The notes below the pieces were generated by a model. It saw only the letters and a list, made by a program, of their open reading frames with translations, searched no databases and was not told the origin of the DNA. DNA of 64,000 nucleotides from Geodermatophilus marinus (GTDB lineage Bacteria; Actinomycetota; Actinomycetes; Mycobacteriales; Geodermatophilaceae), in the NCBI RefSeq assembly GCF_003428645.1, contig NZ_QVQH01000009.1, forward strand, positions 62,001-126,000, read 5' to 3'. Position numbers and translations under genes: made by a program. This document shows positions 1 through 9,300 of the stretch, piece by piece (within the stretch, counting starts at the first letter, position 1; the number at the start of each line of letters is the position of its first letter).

Positions 1-1130
1 TCCAGCGCGACGGTGGGCCCGCCCTGCCGGGCGAAGATGCGCTGGCCCTCGTCGGAGAAGACGTACAGCGAGCCGGTCGCGGGGTCCCGCAGCGCGGCGA
101 GGACGGCGTCCCACCAGCTTGCGGCGAAGTCCTGCCCCTCGTCGACGACGATCGCGTCGAAGCGCTCGGCCTCGGGCAGGGCCCCGGCCAGCGACACCAT
201 CCGCGCGGGCAGGAACTCCTCCCAGTAGCGGCTCTCGTCGTCCGACCCCTCGGGCACGCCCCAGCCGATGCCGAGGTAGTGGAAGGTGCCCGCGTAGTCC
301 GGCCGCTGCCGCTTGGGCAGCTTCTCGACCCGGCGCCGGAGGAACTCGGCGAGGCCGCGCGAGTAGCACATGAGCGCCACGCGCTGCCCGTCTGCGGCCA
401 GGCGGCGGGCCTTCTCCACGGCCAGCCAGGTCTTGCCCGAGCCGGCGCCGCCGGTGATCTCCACCCGGTTCCGGCCGGCCAGCAGGTCGAGCACCCTGGC
501 CTGGTCGCGGGTGAGCAGGTCGCAGGCGGCCTCGCGCTCGGCGAGCCAGGCCACCAGGTGCTGCTGCGGGATCGCGGTGCCGGCCAGGCAGTCGACGAGG
601 TCCTCGACGTCGCGGGCGGTGGGCGGCTCGGGCTCGTCGCGGACCCGCTGCAGCGCCGCGCGGATCCGGGCGGCGGCGTGCGGGAGGTCGGTCCGGTCGA
701 GGGCCATCCACCGGGCGAGCCCCGGCGCCCGGAAGCCGGCGGGCAGCGTGGTCGCCGGCAGCGCGACCAGGTGCGCCGTCCGCGGCCGGCCCGCCGTCCA
801 GCGCGGGTGGTCGGCCAGGTAGTCGCACAGCAGGTGCTTGCAGGCGACGGCCTGGTCGACCGGGTGGATGACGCGGTCCACGCCGTCACCGACCTGGCGC
901 CACTCGCCCCGCTGCAGGGAGACGCTGCCGCCCTTGACCTCGACGACGGCGATGCCGACGCCGGGCCAGGCGACGACCACGTCGGCCTCGCGGTCCTCCC
1001 CGCCGTCGCTGAACCGCTGGTTGCAGAAGAGGACGGCGTCGTCCGGCAGCTGCTCCCGCAGGATCTGCACGAAGAGCTGCTCGGCCGCCGAGCCGAACGC
1101 GGGGTCGTCCGGGAACAACCGCGCCGTCAC
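1..1130 (-). CDS. NERD nuclease-like domain plus UvrD/AAA helicase, 3' end beyond window
   Basis: The gene reads leftward from GTG 1130 and leaves the window, so the C-terminal helicase half is missing; about 376 residues are visible. Residues about 15-130 look like a NERD (nuclease-related) domain: an acidic stretch with DREADVVV followed by VVEVKGG, the E-x-K pattern of the restriction-endonuclease fold. From about residue 225 a superfamily 1 ATPase begins, with Walker A GGAGSGKT and a later VDEGQDF (Walker B/DEXQ-like). Proteins of this build are common in defence islands and are thought to act on DNA. The GTG start is chosen because the NPAVTARLFPDDP context matches the usual N-terminus, but an in-frame upstream start cannot be fully excluded. 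The neighbours are toxin-antitoxin genes on the same strand. The assignment is by domain pattern; the activity is inferred. Confidence 0.8.
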   Translation of the reverse strand, partial: MTARLFPDDPAFGSAAEQLFVQILREQLPDDAVLFCNQRFSDGGEDREADVVVAWPGVGIAVVEVKGGSVSLQRGEWRQVGDGVDRVIHPVDQAVACKHLLCDYLADHPRWTAGRPRTAHLVALPATTLPAGFRAPGLARWMALDRTDLPHAAARIRAALQRVRDEPEPPTARDVEDLVDCLAGTAIPQQHLVAWLAEREAACDLLTRDQARVLDLLAGRNRVEITGGAGSGKTWLAVEKARRLAADGQRVALMCYSRGLAEFLRRRVEKLPKRQRPDYAGTFHYLGIGWGVPEGSDDESRYWEEFLPARMVSLAGALPEAERFDAIVVDEGQDFAASWWDAVLAALRDPATGSLYVFSDEGQRIFARQGGPTVAL

Positions 1131-1421
1131 GGCCGGGTTCCTCGAAGCCTCGTGTGCACAACGCCGGCGGTCACCGCGTCTGCCTCCGTCCTCGTACTGC
1201 CTCTGCGGCAGGTCGACCGGGCGACGGTCGCACACCGGTGCCCGCGCACTCGAGGGTTTCGACCGGGTCGGTCCCGCATCGGCCCCACCCGTCCCTCGGA
1301 CTCCCTCAGCTACACAGCGGGCCCGTCGGCGTCGCCACCCGGCCTGCAGGGATCGAGTACACGTCGAGCCTCCGGTCCGGAGGAGGTCCGTCGCCCGAGG
1401 CGCCATGCGAGGGGGCCGCAG

Positions 1422-1757
1422 TCAGTCCTCGTCCTCGGCCGCGAGCAGCCGACTGACGGCGTCTCGCAGGTGCGGCAGGTCCTGCGTCACGGTGCTGGCG
1501 ACGATCGCGTGGGTCGTGTCGAAGTAGCGGTGCGCCAATTGGTCGCGCATCCGTGCGATCTCGGACCAGGGCAGGTCGGGCTCCAGGGCGAGCAGCTCGC
1601 TCGGGAGCGCCTTGACCGCCTCACCGATCTCGATCAGTCGCACGCGGACGGCGTCGAACACCATGCCGTCCGACAGGTCGCCGCGTCGCACGTAGGAGTC
1701 GATCGCATCGAGAGCAGCCTGCACGTCCAGCAGGCGCTGGCGCCGATAGCGGGTCAC
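1422..1757 (-). CDS. hepT: HepT-like HEPN ribonuclease toxin (DUF86)
   Basis: This 111-residue protein has the size and all-helical look of the HepT/DUF86 HEPN family. Near its C-terminus it has the catalytic HEPN signature R-x4-H-x-Y (RDQLAHRY). HepT toxins are RNases. In the studied systems the partner MntA silences them by adding AMP units to the tyrosine of this motif, and that tyrosine is present here. The ATG overlaps the TGA of the upstream nucleotidyltransferase gene (ATGA at 1754-1757), so the two are translationally coupled. This is the antitoxin-then-toxin order of the family. The toxin appears intact. Confidence 0.9.
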   Translation of the reverse strand: MTRYRRQRLLDVQAALDAIDSYVRRGDLSDGMVFDAVRVRLIEIGEAVKALPSELLALEPDLPWSEIARMRDQLAHRYFDTTHAIVASTVTQDLPHLRDAVSRLLAAEDED

Positions 1758-2290
1758 AGGTCCACGAGCTCGGCAGCGATGCGCGCCGCGACGTCGGGCT
1801 TGAGCCCCTGCGCGGGCACCACGTCCACCGGGGCGTCGAGGAGCTCCTCGAGGTCGCGGCGAAGCCGGCCGAGCGTGAACAAGCCGGTGCCGTCGGGCAC
1901 GTCGACGACGAGGTCGATGTCGCTACCCGGCCGCTCGGTGCCCCGGGCGACGCTGCCGAAGACCCGCACCCTGCCCACCCCGTACCGAGTCGCGATGGCA
2001 GCGATCTCCCGGCGGTGCCGACGCACTCGCCGGCCGAGCACACCGGCGAGCGGCGCCGGATGCCCGGGCTCCCCGGGTACCAGCCGGGCGTCGACCGCGT
2101 GGCCGGTCGCGGCGATCAGTCGCAGCAGGACCGGCACGGTGGGCTCCCGCCGTCCGGACTCGTAGGCACTAACCACGCTCTGCGTGGTGCCGGCCCGTGC
2201 GGCCAGGTCGGCCTGCGTGATGCCCGCCCGGGCGCGCGCCTCCCGCAGCATCGTGCTGGCGGACTCGATGACCGGCACGGCCGGCAGCAT
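1754..2290 (-). CDS. mntA: HTH (XRE) - nucleotidyltransferase fusion, MntA-type antitoxin
   Basis: The 178-residue protein has two parts. Residues about 15-65 form an XRE/Cro helix-turn-helix (ITQADLAARAG, then SVVSAYESGRREP). Residues about 85-178 form a minimal nucleotidyltransferase with the exact G-S-x10-D-x-D signature (FGSVARG, then SDIDLVV). Minimal nucleotidyltransferases beside hepT act as antitoxins by AMPylating the HEPN toxin. The fused HTH probably adds direct autoregulation. ATG 2290 is chosen because it precedes the HTH; the reading frame stays open far upstream but the extension is low-complexity. An inverted repeat just upstream (2295-2314) is a likely operator. The gene is coupled to hepT by a 4-base overlap. 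Confidence 0.85.
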   Translation of the reverse strand: MLPAVPVIESASTMLREARARAGITQADLAARAGTTQSVVSAYESGRREPTVPVLLRLIAATGHAVDARLVPGEPGHPAPLAGVLGRRVRRHRREIAAIATRYGVGRVRVFGSVARGTERPGSDIDLVVDVPDGTGLFTLGRLRRDLEELLDAPVDVVPAQGLKPDVAARIAAELVDL

Positions 2291-2294
2291 AGCG

Positions 2295-2314
2295 GATCGT
2301 CGATATGGACGATC
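2295..2314. promoter_or_regulatory. Inverted repeat upstream of the HTH-MNT gene, probable autoregulatory operator
   Basis: GATCGTC and its reverse complement GACGATC (2295-2301 and 2308-2314) are separated by six bases, and the site ends five to six bases upstream of the ATG at 2290. A TAT-rich core sits in the spacer. A short symmetric site over the start region fits binding by the HTH part of the encoded protein. This is inference from position and symmetry. Confidence 0.5.
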
Positions 2315-2950
2315 GAGGGATATAGCCCAAAGCTCACAGGGCGGTTGCCCCGCGCGGTTATCGGGCGTCGGCCTCCGGGTTCTGCCGCGCGGCTGGCGCC
2401 GGCCGCTGCGGCCGGTGCCCGTAGTCGAAGCGCTGCTCTTCTCCGGCTCGTCCTCGTCCGCGGCGGCGTGCCGCGCGACCCGGGGCAGGGTGAACTCGGC
2501 CGTCTCGTCGAGCAGGTGCTTGCCCACGTTCCCGTCCGTCCGTGGTCGGTTTCGGCCGAGCGTACGGACGGCAAACCGGCCCGCCACGGGTTTCGCCGCG
2601 AAGGCCCCGGTGGCCTGGTAACGGCGGGACGACTGTGCCGGACGGGACTTCCGGTGGGACGTCGTCCACCCTGGTGCCCCGCCGCGGCCGCGGACACCCG
2701 CCCCGGTCCCGGGCGCAGGCGCCGGTGTCACCGACCCGTGATCCGCGTGATTGAGTCGGTGATCCGGCTGTGCCACCCGTCGGCCCCATGGGCACGGACG
2801 ACGGTGGTGACGTTCCCCGGAGTGGCGCCTGCGGAGCCGCGGAGGGGCTGCCATCGCGCCCTGCGACACGACATCGTCCACGCCCGGGTGCCCTCGGAGA
2901 GGCATTCTTCCCGGGGCGCTACGCGGCCTGTCCGCGGGAGAAGAGGCCGC
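2315..2950. other. Gene-poor spacer inside the defence island
   Basis: About 640 bases lie between the HTH-MNT promoter and the end of abiEii. Several reading frames stay open because of base composition, but none has a recognisable domain, a convincing start or good codon use. It may be the remains of degraded genes. I see no RNA gene or clear repeat in it. Confidence 0.4.
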
Positions 2951-3843
2951 TCACCCCCAGGTGCGCTGGTCGGGTTTCCACGAGCCATCGTCGACGCGGC
3001 CGGACAGGACCGGATCGGTGAAGTCGATGACCGCAGCGAGGAGGTCGCCGAACGCGGTCGGCAGCTCATCCCGGCGGTGCTTGCGCCGCCAGGCCGACCA
3101 GCGGGGCTGAGCGAGCAACGCGTAGCCGTCGAGGACGAGCTCGAGCGGTTGCAGCTCCACGCTGCGGTGACGGGCAACCTCCTCATCGCGGCGCGCAGCT
3201 CGGTCGCGGTCACCGGGTGCCTGCCGGACAAGACGTACACGTCACCGAAGTCCCGCCAGCGGGTGTTGGCCGCCCCGCGGCTGATCGCGGTGACGATCTT
3301 CTCGGCGTGCACCATCGGGACCGGGTAGCCGCCCAGCCGGATGCTGCCACCCAGCAGGCGAGGTACTTCGACCGGTTGCGGCGCCGGCCAGATCGGGTCA
3401 CCGACGTTGACGTCGACGTGGAAGGCGACCCGTGCTTGGGACAGCCGGGCGGTGAGGCTCACCCGCACGCCGGGGTACTCGTCCTCGTCGCGGATGACCT
3501 CGGCGGAGGCGTGCTGCGCGTCGAAGACCAGCCCGTCGTCGCCGTCGGGCGGCGACGTCGCAGCGATGTCGCGGACCAGGTGGAGAAGGGTGGCGGTGTC
3601 GTTGGGCAGCGCCTGGGCCTGGAGGTCGACGTCCCGGGTCGGACGGCGGGCGTCGAAGGCGGCGAGCAGGACACCTCCCTTGAGCACCAGCCTGTCGGCG
3701 TGAGCGGACGCCGACAGCCGCGCCAGGAAGCCCTCGAGCGCGTACAGCGCTTGCAGCTCGTCGGTGGGTCGCTTCTCCCGCCGGGCCATGTTCTGCAGGT
3801 CGAGGTAGGCCCGACCGTGGGCGGTGGCGCGAGTGGGCCTCAC
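2951..3843 (-). pseudogene. abiEii: AbiEii/AbiGii-family nucleotidyltransferase toxin, frameshifted near the C-terminus
   Basis: The gene starts at GTG 3843, which overlaps the abiEi stop (GTGA). The N-terminal part (AYLDLQN, then TDELQALYALEGFL) and the nucleotidyltransferase motif (LVLKGG, then RPTRDVDLQA) are intact. AbiEii toxins transfer nucleotides to tRNA or other RNA. Near 3175-3182 the frame breaks: AAMRR continues in a wrong frame, while the family-like continuation VARHRSVELQPL runs to the stop at 2951 in the next frame. The bases ATGAGGAGGTTGCC look as if one base was lost. About the last 70 residues are therefore out of frame. A sequencing error is the alternative. The antitoxin gene next to it is intact. 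Confidence 0.8.
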
Positions 3844-4442
3844 AGCAGGATCTGCAGCGAACGGCGCAGCGACGCCTCGGCCCGGGGTAGCTGCGCGGCC
3901 ATCTTCAGCAGGGCCGCCGGGGCGGAGCCCCGCCGGCGCAGCCAGCGGCGCAGGGCCTCGTTGCCGAGTTCGGGCCCCTCGTGACCGGCGAGCCGGAAGG
4001 CGTCGGCGATGCACCGCTCGGCGCTGTACAGGCCGATCGTGCGCCCAGCACCGAGCTCGATCTGCTCGCGGCCGAGGTCGAAGGTTGCCGCGTCGAAGTG
4101 GTGCCAGCTGAACGGGGCGTCCAGCGCCGGCGTCCGGGTGCCGCGCGGCAGTGCGATGTCGATGGCCGCGGGGATGTCGTCGATGAGGCCGTGGCGGGCC
4201 AGCGCCGAGCGCAGGCACAGCGTGGCCCGCGGCGCCCGGGTCGCGATGGCGAGCAAGTCGTGGTCGCCGTCGGCGAGGTCGGTACGTCCGTAGAGGCCGC
4301 GGCCCAGCGGTTCGATGAGGTGGTCGTCGCGCAGCCGGTACAGGGTCCAGTCGCTCAGCCCCAGTTGGCGCGCCTGTGCGTAGGTGAACGTCGCAGGCAG
4401 TCGTTCGAGGTAGTTCTGCCGGGCGGTCGTCACGACGGACAC
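3840..4442 (-). CDS. abiEi: AbiEi-family antitoxin, transcriptional regulator
   Basis: This 200-residue protein has the AbiEi layout: an N-terminal winged helix (TFTYAQARQLGLSDWTLYRL) followed by the antitoxin fold with SALARHGL and IDIALPRG. AbiEi represses its own operon and counters AbiEii (type IV toxin-antitoxin). GTG 4442 is preferred because a strong GGGAGGAGG ribosome-binding site lies six bases upstream. A longer frame from a GTG at 4472 would overlap the predicted promoter. The following gene starts at an overlapping GTGA, so the two genes form one operon. Confidence 0.85.
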   Translation of the reverse strand: MSVVTTARQNYLERLPATFTYAQARQLGLSDWTLYRLRDDHLIEPLGRGLYGRTDLADGDHDLLAIATRAPRATLCLRSALARHGLIDDIPAAIDIALPRGTRTPALDAPFSWHHFDAATFDLGREQIELGAGRTIGLYSAERCIADAFRLAGHEGPELGNEALRRWLRRRGSAPAALLKMAAQLPRAEASLRRSLQILL

Positions 4443-4463
4443 GATCCACCTCCTCCCGCAAGA

Positions 4464-4491
4464 ATCGTACACAGATGCCTCTGTCTGTCTA
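4464..4491 (-). promoter_or_regulatory. Predicted abiE promoter
   Basis: On the minus strand a TAGACA -35 element (4486-4491) and a TACGAT -10 element (4464-4469) are separated by 16 bases. They lie 22 bases upstream of the GTG at 4442, leaving a short leader that holds the GGGAGGAGG site. Position and fit to the housekeeping sigma consensus support it; it is untested. Confidence 0.5.
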
Positions 4492-4555
4492 CACTTCCCT
4501 CGGCAGGTTCACCGCGGACCTGAAGCCCACATGAGGACGCGGCCGAGCGTCACCG

Positions 4556-4909
4556 TCAGAGCCACTCGACCGCGCCGGCGATCTCGCGCTCCGTTTCCGC
4601 GGACGCGTTCCGGGCCGCGAGAAGTGCTCCGAGGGCTTGGACCAGCCGGGGCAGACCGCCTGTCGTGCGCGGCCACCGCCGCGCGTTGACGAGCACCAGG
4701 CCGGCGTGCTCGTCCGGTCCGAGCCGCGCGTAGTCGGCGACGTTCTCGGTGACGACGACGCGCCCGTCCTGCTGTCCCCGTCGCGCGACCTGGAGGTCAC
4801 TGCTGCCGACGAGTTCCGGGATCTCCACGACGGCGACGACGTCGTGGCCCTGTGCGCGCAGCTGCTCGGCCAGGCGCCGCGGGTACATCTCGTCGAGCAG
4901 CAGCCTCAC
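4556..4909 (-). CDS. DUF5615 PIN-like protein, probable toxin
   Basis: The 117-residue protein starts MRLLLDEMYP, typical of DUF5615 PIN-like proteins. It has further acidic/basic stretches (GHDVVAVVEI, then VVVTENVADYARL) that match the PIN-type active site D...E...D. These proteins are thought to be RNase toxins paired with small DNA-binding or DUF433-type proteins. The ATG overlaps the stop of the upstream gene (ATGA at 4906-4909), giving the usual antitoxin-toxin coupling. Toxicity is inferred. Confidence 0.8.
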   Translation of the reverse strand: MRLLLDEMYPRRLAEQLRAQGHDVVAVVEIPELVGSSDLQVARRGQQDGRVVVTENVADYARLGPDEHAGLVLVNARRWPRTTGGLPRLVQALGALLAARNASAETEREIAGAVEWL

Positions 4910-5340
4910 CGCGGCGTGCCGGCGACGATCTCCTGCTGCCGGCGCCAGGCCGCCTCCCGCTCGTCGGCGGCCCGCTGGTTGGCCGCGATCCGCTCGTCGA
5001 CCTCGGCGGTGTGGTCGGCGTAGTAGGCGACGGCTGCCCGCACCTGGGCCGTCGTGAGCGACGCCGCTTCGGCTGCCGCCGTGACGGCGTCCGCGGCCCC
5101 CTCCGCCTGCACCGCCCGAAGGGTGCGGATGACCTCGTCGACGTCCGGCCCGGCGACCAGGCCGGCCCGGCGACCGCTGGGCCCGTCCCGGAACGTGATC
5201 GCGGGGTGCGCTTCGCGCCGCAGCGCCTCGTCCAGCAGCCGCTCGATGGTGGCGGACACCGAGGCGCCGTTGCGCCGGGCGACGTCTGCCAGCCGGCGCA
5301 GGACGTCGTCAGGCAGCCGGACCGACCGCGGACTCGCCAT
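4906..5340 (-). CDS. Ribbon-helix-helix antitoxin with DUF433-like tail
   Basis: The 144-residue protein begins with a CopG-like ribbon-helix-helix (SVRLPDDVLRRLADVARRNG, then ATIERLLDEAL). Residues about 45-115 resemble DUF433 (HPAITFRDG, GPDVDEVI, LTTAQVRAAVAYYADH), which commonly partners DUF5615 toxins. It is likely the antitoxin and repressor of the pair. A TACGGT box lies six bases upstream of the ATG, suggesting a leaderless transcript and fixing the start. The C-terminus is charged and may contact the toxin. Confidence 0.75.
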   Translation of the reverse strand: MASPRSVRLPDDVLRRLADVARRNGASVSATIERLLDEALRREAHPAITFRDGPSGRRAGLVAGPDVDEVIRTLRAVQAEGAADAVTAAAEAASLTTAQVRAAVAYYADHTAEVDERIAANQRAADEREAAWRRQQEIVAGTPR

Positions 5341-5346
5341 GGCTAC

Positions 5347-5352
5347 ACCGTA
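5347..5352 (-). promoter_or_regulatory. Leaderless-type -10 box of the RHH/DUF5615 operon
   Basis: TACGGT on the minus strand ends six bases from ATG 5340. The same spacing recurs at other genes of this window (6383, 23749, 38560, 46871, 56150) and is the actinobacterial leaderless arrangement. Confidence 0.5.
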
Positions 5353-5363
5353 GTCACCTGAAG

Positions 5364-6275
5364 TCAGCCGAACCACAGGCGCCAGAGCGTCTGCCTCACC
5401 AGGAGCCGGCTCATCGACTCGAGTGTCGCCTCCCGCGGCGGATGCGGGAGGAGTACCTCGGGCTGCCAGAGCGCGTCCGGGCACAGCGCCGCCACCTCGG
5501 CGGCGACCCGCAGGGCGTCGTCGTCGGTCTCCGGCGGGCGGGTCACCAGCAGCGTGAGGGTGGCGAAGCCGAGGCCCACGACGATCGCGCCGAGCCGGTC
5601 CTCCCAGGACCGGAGCACCGCGGAGACCGTCGCCGGCTGCTGCCACACGTTGAGCGCCCCCAGCCAGCCCGCGACGCCGATGGCGTCGGCGGGACGCCGG
5701 CAGCTGACCAGTCCGATACGCGCGCCGCCCGTGGCCGGCACGAAAGTTTGCACTGGTGGCCCCGGCTGTGCCGGCGCGAGCCCGGGGAACGTGGGGTGGA
5801 ACGGCGCCAGCGGTCCGGTGCCGGGCGCCCAGGGGTCGTTGATCGGCACCAGACTGCCGCGCCACCCGTCCTCGAGCACCTGGCGGACGTCGATCGCCGC
5901 GATCTCGCCCTCGGTCGCGGGGTGGAATTCGCCGCTGTCCCACGGCCGCCCCGAGCCGTCGTACAACCCCTGCAGCAGGAGGGGCCACAGCCCGGTCTGC
6001 GGGAAATGGCCGGCCAGGGTGGCCCACGCCGCGACCGCGTCGGGCACCTCGGCGTCGGTCACCCACAGCACGGCGGGCGGCGGCTCGTCGTCCGTCGTCC
6101 TGCCGACGACCGGCCTGCCGGAGCCCGGCGCGACCGGGCCGAGCCGGAGCGGTCCGACGGGAGGCACGAGGCCGGGTTCATCGGCCCGCGGCGGCTCGAC
6201 GGGGAGGGCCACGCCGTCGCCGACCGGCCGGTCGCCCCAGGAGCCCGAGGGCGCCGGGGAGTAGCGAAGAGTCAC
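5364..6275 (-). CDS. DUF4253 domain protein
   Basis: This 303-residue soluble protein has a C-terminal half that matches DUF4253: IGLVSCRRPADAI, then VSAVLRSWEDRLGAIVVGLGF, then a Pro-rich LWQPEVLLPHPP segment. The N-terminal third is proline- and glycine-rich and probably poorly ordered. DUF4253 proteins are widespread in actinobacteria and have no firmly known function. It sits on the minus strand between the toxin-antitoxin pairs and the divergent helicase, so it may belong to the island or be a passenger. Confidence 0.8.
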   Translation of the reverse strand: MTLRYSPAPSGSWGDRPVGDGVALPVEPPRADEPGLVPPVGPLRLGPVAPGSGRPVVGRTTDDEPPPAVLWVTDAEVPDAVAAWATLAGHFPQTGLWPLLLQGLYDGSGRPWDSGEFHPATEGEIAAIDVRQVLEDGWRGSLVPINDPWAPGTGPLAPFHPTFPGLAPAQPGPPVQTFVPATGGARIGLVSCRRPADAIGVAGWLGALNVWQQPATVSAVLRSWEDRLGAIVVGLGFATLTLLVTRPPETDDDALRVAAEVAALCPDALWQPEVLLPHPPREATLESMSRLLVRQTLWRLWFG

Positions 6276-6382
6276 CGCGCCAGGCTGGCAGCGCGCGGCG
6301 ACCAGTCGCTCTCGTTGTCCACAGGCCGACCATCGCGAACCTCTGGCGACCTCAGGTCCGCAGGCTCGGGTAGCTACACAGT

Positions 6383-6388
6383 TACGGT
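6383..6388 (+). promoter_or_regulatory. Leaderless-type -10 box of the DUF3427 helicase gene
   Basis: TACGGT lies exactly six bases before ATG 6395, with no purine-rich ribosome-binding site between. This supports that ATG as the start of both transcript and protein. Confidence 0.55.
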
Positions 6389-6394
6389 CAGCTC

Positions 6395-9300
6395 ATGGGG
6401 GACGTGCCGGCCGGTGTCTACGAGCACCTGCTCACCACAAGGTTGACCGATCGACTGCGGCAGATCGACGACCTCCTGGTGCAGCACGAAGGTCTCGACC
6501 CGGCGGACGCGCACGAGTCGCTGACGAGGCACATCGCGGAGATCACCCGTCGCGCACTTCGCGGCGTGGGCGGCAGCGACGGGGCCTCGGTCACCCGGCA
6601 GGTCGAACTGGCCAACGGCATCGTCCAGGCCATCACCGCGCTCGCGCCCGGCGCGGCCACGGTCGAGGACGACGTCGTCCACCCGGCGCGCACGCTGCTC
6701 GCCGTCGCCGCACCCGGCGGCACCCCCGGGCCGCCGTCCTTCCCCGACCGGCCCGGGGTGCCGCTGTCGACCAGCGCCCTGCTGGTCAACGGGCGCGGCC
6801 AGCCGCGCATCGGCCACGAGGTCAACCGCGAGCTGGCCTCCGCCGATCGGGTCGACCTGCTGTGCGCGTTCATCAAGTGGCAGGGCCTGCGGGTCCTCGA
6901 GAAGGGCCTGGCCGACTTCCTCCGCCGCGGCGGGCGGCTGCGCGTCATCACCACGACCTACCTCGGCGCCACCGACCAGCGGGCCCTCGACCACCTCGTC
7001 GGCCTCGGCGCCGAGGTGAAGGTCTCCTACGAGACGCGGACGACGCGGCTGCACGCCAAGGCCTGGCTGTTCCACCGCGCCACAGGTCTGTCGACCGGCT
7101 ACGTCGGCTCGTCCAACCTCTCCGCACCGGCGCTGACCGACGGGCTGGAGTGGAACGTGCGGCTCTCGCACGTCGAGCAGGCGCACCTGCTGCAGACGTT
7201 CGCCGAGACGTTCGACAGCTACTGGGAGGACCCGTCCTTCGAGTCCTACGAGCCGGCCCACGACGGCGACCGGCTGCGGACGGCGCTCAGTGCCGAGCGT
7301 GGCGGCCCGCGTGACCTCCCGATCCAGATCTCGACCCTCGACGTCCGCCCGTTCCCCTACCAGCAGGAGATCCTCGACGAGCTCCGCGCTGAGCGGGAGA
7401 TCCACGGCCGCTGGCGGAACCTCGTCGTGATGGCCACCGGCACCGGCAAGACCGTCGTGTCGGCGCTCGACTACCGGCGCCTGCAGGCCGCCGGGACGGC
7501 GGAGACCCTCCTGTTCGTCGCCCACCGCAAGGAGCTACTGACACAGAGCCGGTCGACCTTCCGGCACGTGCTGCGTCGAGGCGACTTCGGCGAGCTCCTC
7601 GTCGACGGGGAGAAGCCGCGCGAGTGGCGCCACGTGTTCGCCTCGGTCCAGTCACTGGCCCAGCTGGACCTGACCACACTGCCGCCGGATCACTTCGACC
7701 TCGTGGTCGTCGACGAGTTCCACCACGCCATGGCCGCGACCTACCGCCGCCTGCTGGAAAACGTCCAGCCCAATGTGTTGCTCGGGCTCACCGCGACCCC
7801 GGAGCGAACCGACGGCGCGGACGTGCGGACCTGGTTCGACGGCCGCACCGCCGTTGACCTGCGGCTGTGGGAGGCGATCGACCGGGGCCTGCTCGCGCCG
7901 TTCCAGTACTTCGGCCTCCACGACGACGTCGCCCTCGACCGGCTGCAGTGGAAGCGCGGCCGCGGCTACGACGTCGCCGAGCTGAGCAACGTCTACACCG
8001 GGGACGACGCCCGCGTCCGGCTGATCCTGCAGGCGGTCACGGACAAGGTCGACGACGCCGGGCGCATGCGCGCGCTGGGCTTCTGCGTGAGCATCCAGCA
8101 CGCACAGTTCATGGCCGACCGCTTCAGCCGCGCCGGCATTCCCAGCCTGGCCATCACGTCACTGACCAGCCCGGCCGAGCGCGACGGCGCTCTGGCCGCC
8201 CTGCGCGACCGCACGGTCAACGTCCTGTTCACCGTCGACCTGTTCAACGAGGGCATCGACCTGCCCTCGATCGACACGGTGCTGTTCCTGCGGCCGACCG
8301 AGAGCGCGACGGTCTTCCTCCAGCAGCTCGGCCGCGGCCTGCGGCTGGCCGAGGACAAGCCGTGCCTGACCGTCCTGGACTTCATCGGCGCCCAGCACCG
8401 GGAGTTCCGGTTCGACCTGCGCTTCCGGGCGCTCACCGGGACGTCGCGCCGCGGCTTGCAGCGGGAGGTCGAGCAGGAGTTCCCCACGCTGCCGGCCGGC
8501 TGCCACGTCGAGCTCGACCGGGTCGCCCAGCGGATCGTGCTGGACAACATCAGGCAGTCGCTGTCGGTGGCGTGGAAGGGGCTGGTCGCCGAGGCCGCCC
8601 AGCAGGACCGGCCAACGCTGGCCCAGTTCCTCGAGGAGACCGGCATCGAACTCGAGGACCTCTACCGCGGCGCCGACCGCAGCTGGCTGGACCTGCGTCG
8701 GGCGGCCGGGTGGGACGACGGCGAGCCGGGGCCGGATGACAAGGCGCTGGGCGCGGCGATCAGCCGGATGCTCCACGTCGACGACCTCGAACGCCTGCAG
8801 TTCATCCGCGCGGTCACCTCGGCCGGGGTGGAAATCGACGAGACCCCGCGCCTCCGCCGGCTCGCGGCGATGCTGCACTTCTCGCTGTTCGGTGCGCGGA
8901 CGCCGTTCAGCGCCGTGGAGGCGAGCCTGTCCCGGTTGCTCGCCAACCGGGGCCGCGCCGCGGAACTGCGGGAACTGACCGGCGTCCTGCAGGACCGAAT
9001 CCACCGGGTGACGCCGGCAGTCGAGGTGGCCGGCGCTCGCCCCCTGCACGTGCACGCCCGGTACAGCCGCGAGGAGGCGCTCGCCGCCTTCGGGCTGGAG
9101 GACCTCAACGGCACGTGGGGCTCCGGGGTGCGCTGGGTGCCGGGCGACCGGGCCGACGTCTTCTTCGTGACGCTGGTGAAGACGGAGGCGCACTTTTCCC
9201 CCACCACCATGTACGCCGACCACGCGATCTCGCCGACGCTGTTCCAGTGGGAGTCGCAGAACTCGACTGCCGAGAAGTCACCGACCGGCCAGCGGTACGC

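Noticed and set aside
279-2165. Long plus-strand open frame over the NERD-helicase and hepT genes
   Set aside because: It runs antisense to genes with clear domains on the minus strand, is rich in Arg/Gly/Ala and has no recognisable motif. It is a base-composition artefact.
2340-2950. Small open frames on both strands in the 2.3-2.95 kb spacer
   Set aside because: They have no family match, no ribosome-binding site and shifting, Arg-rich composition.
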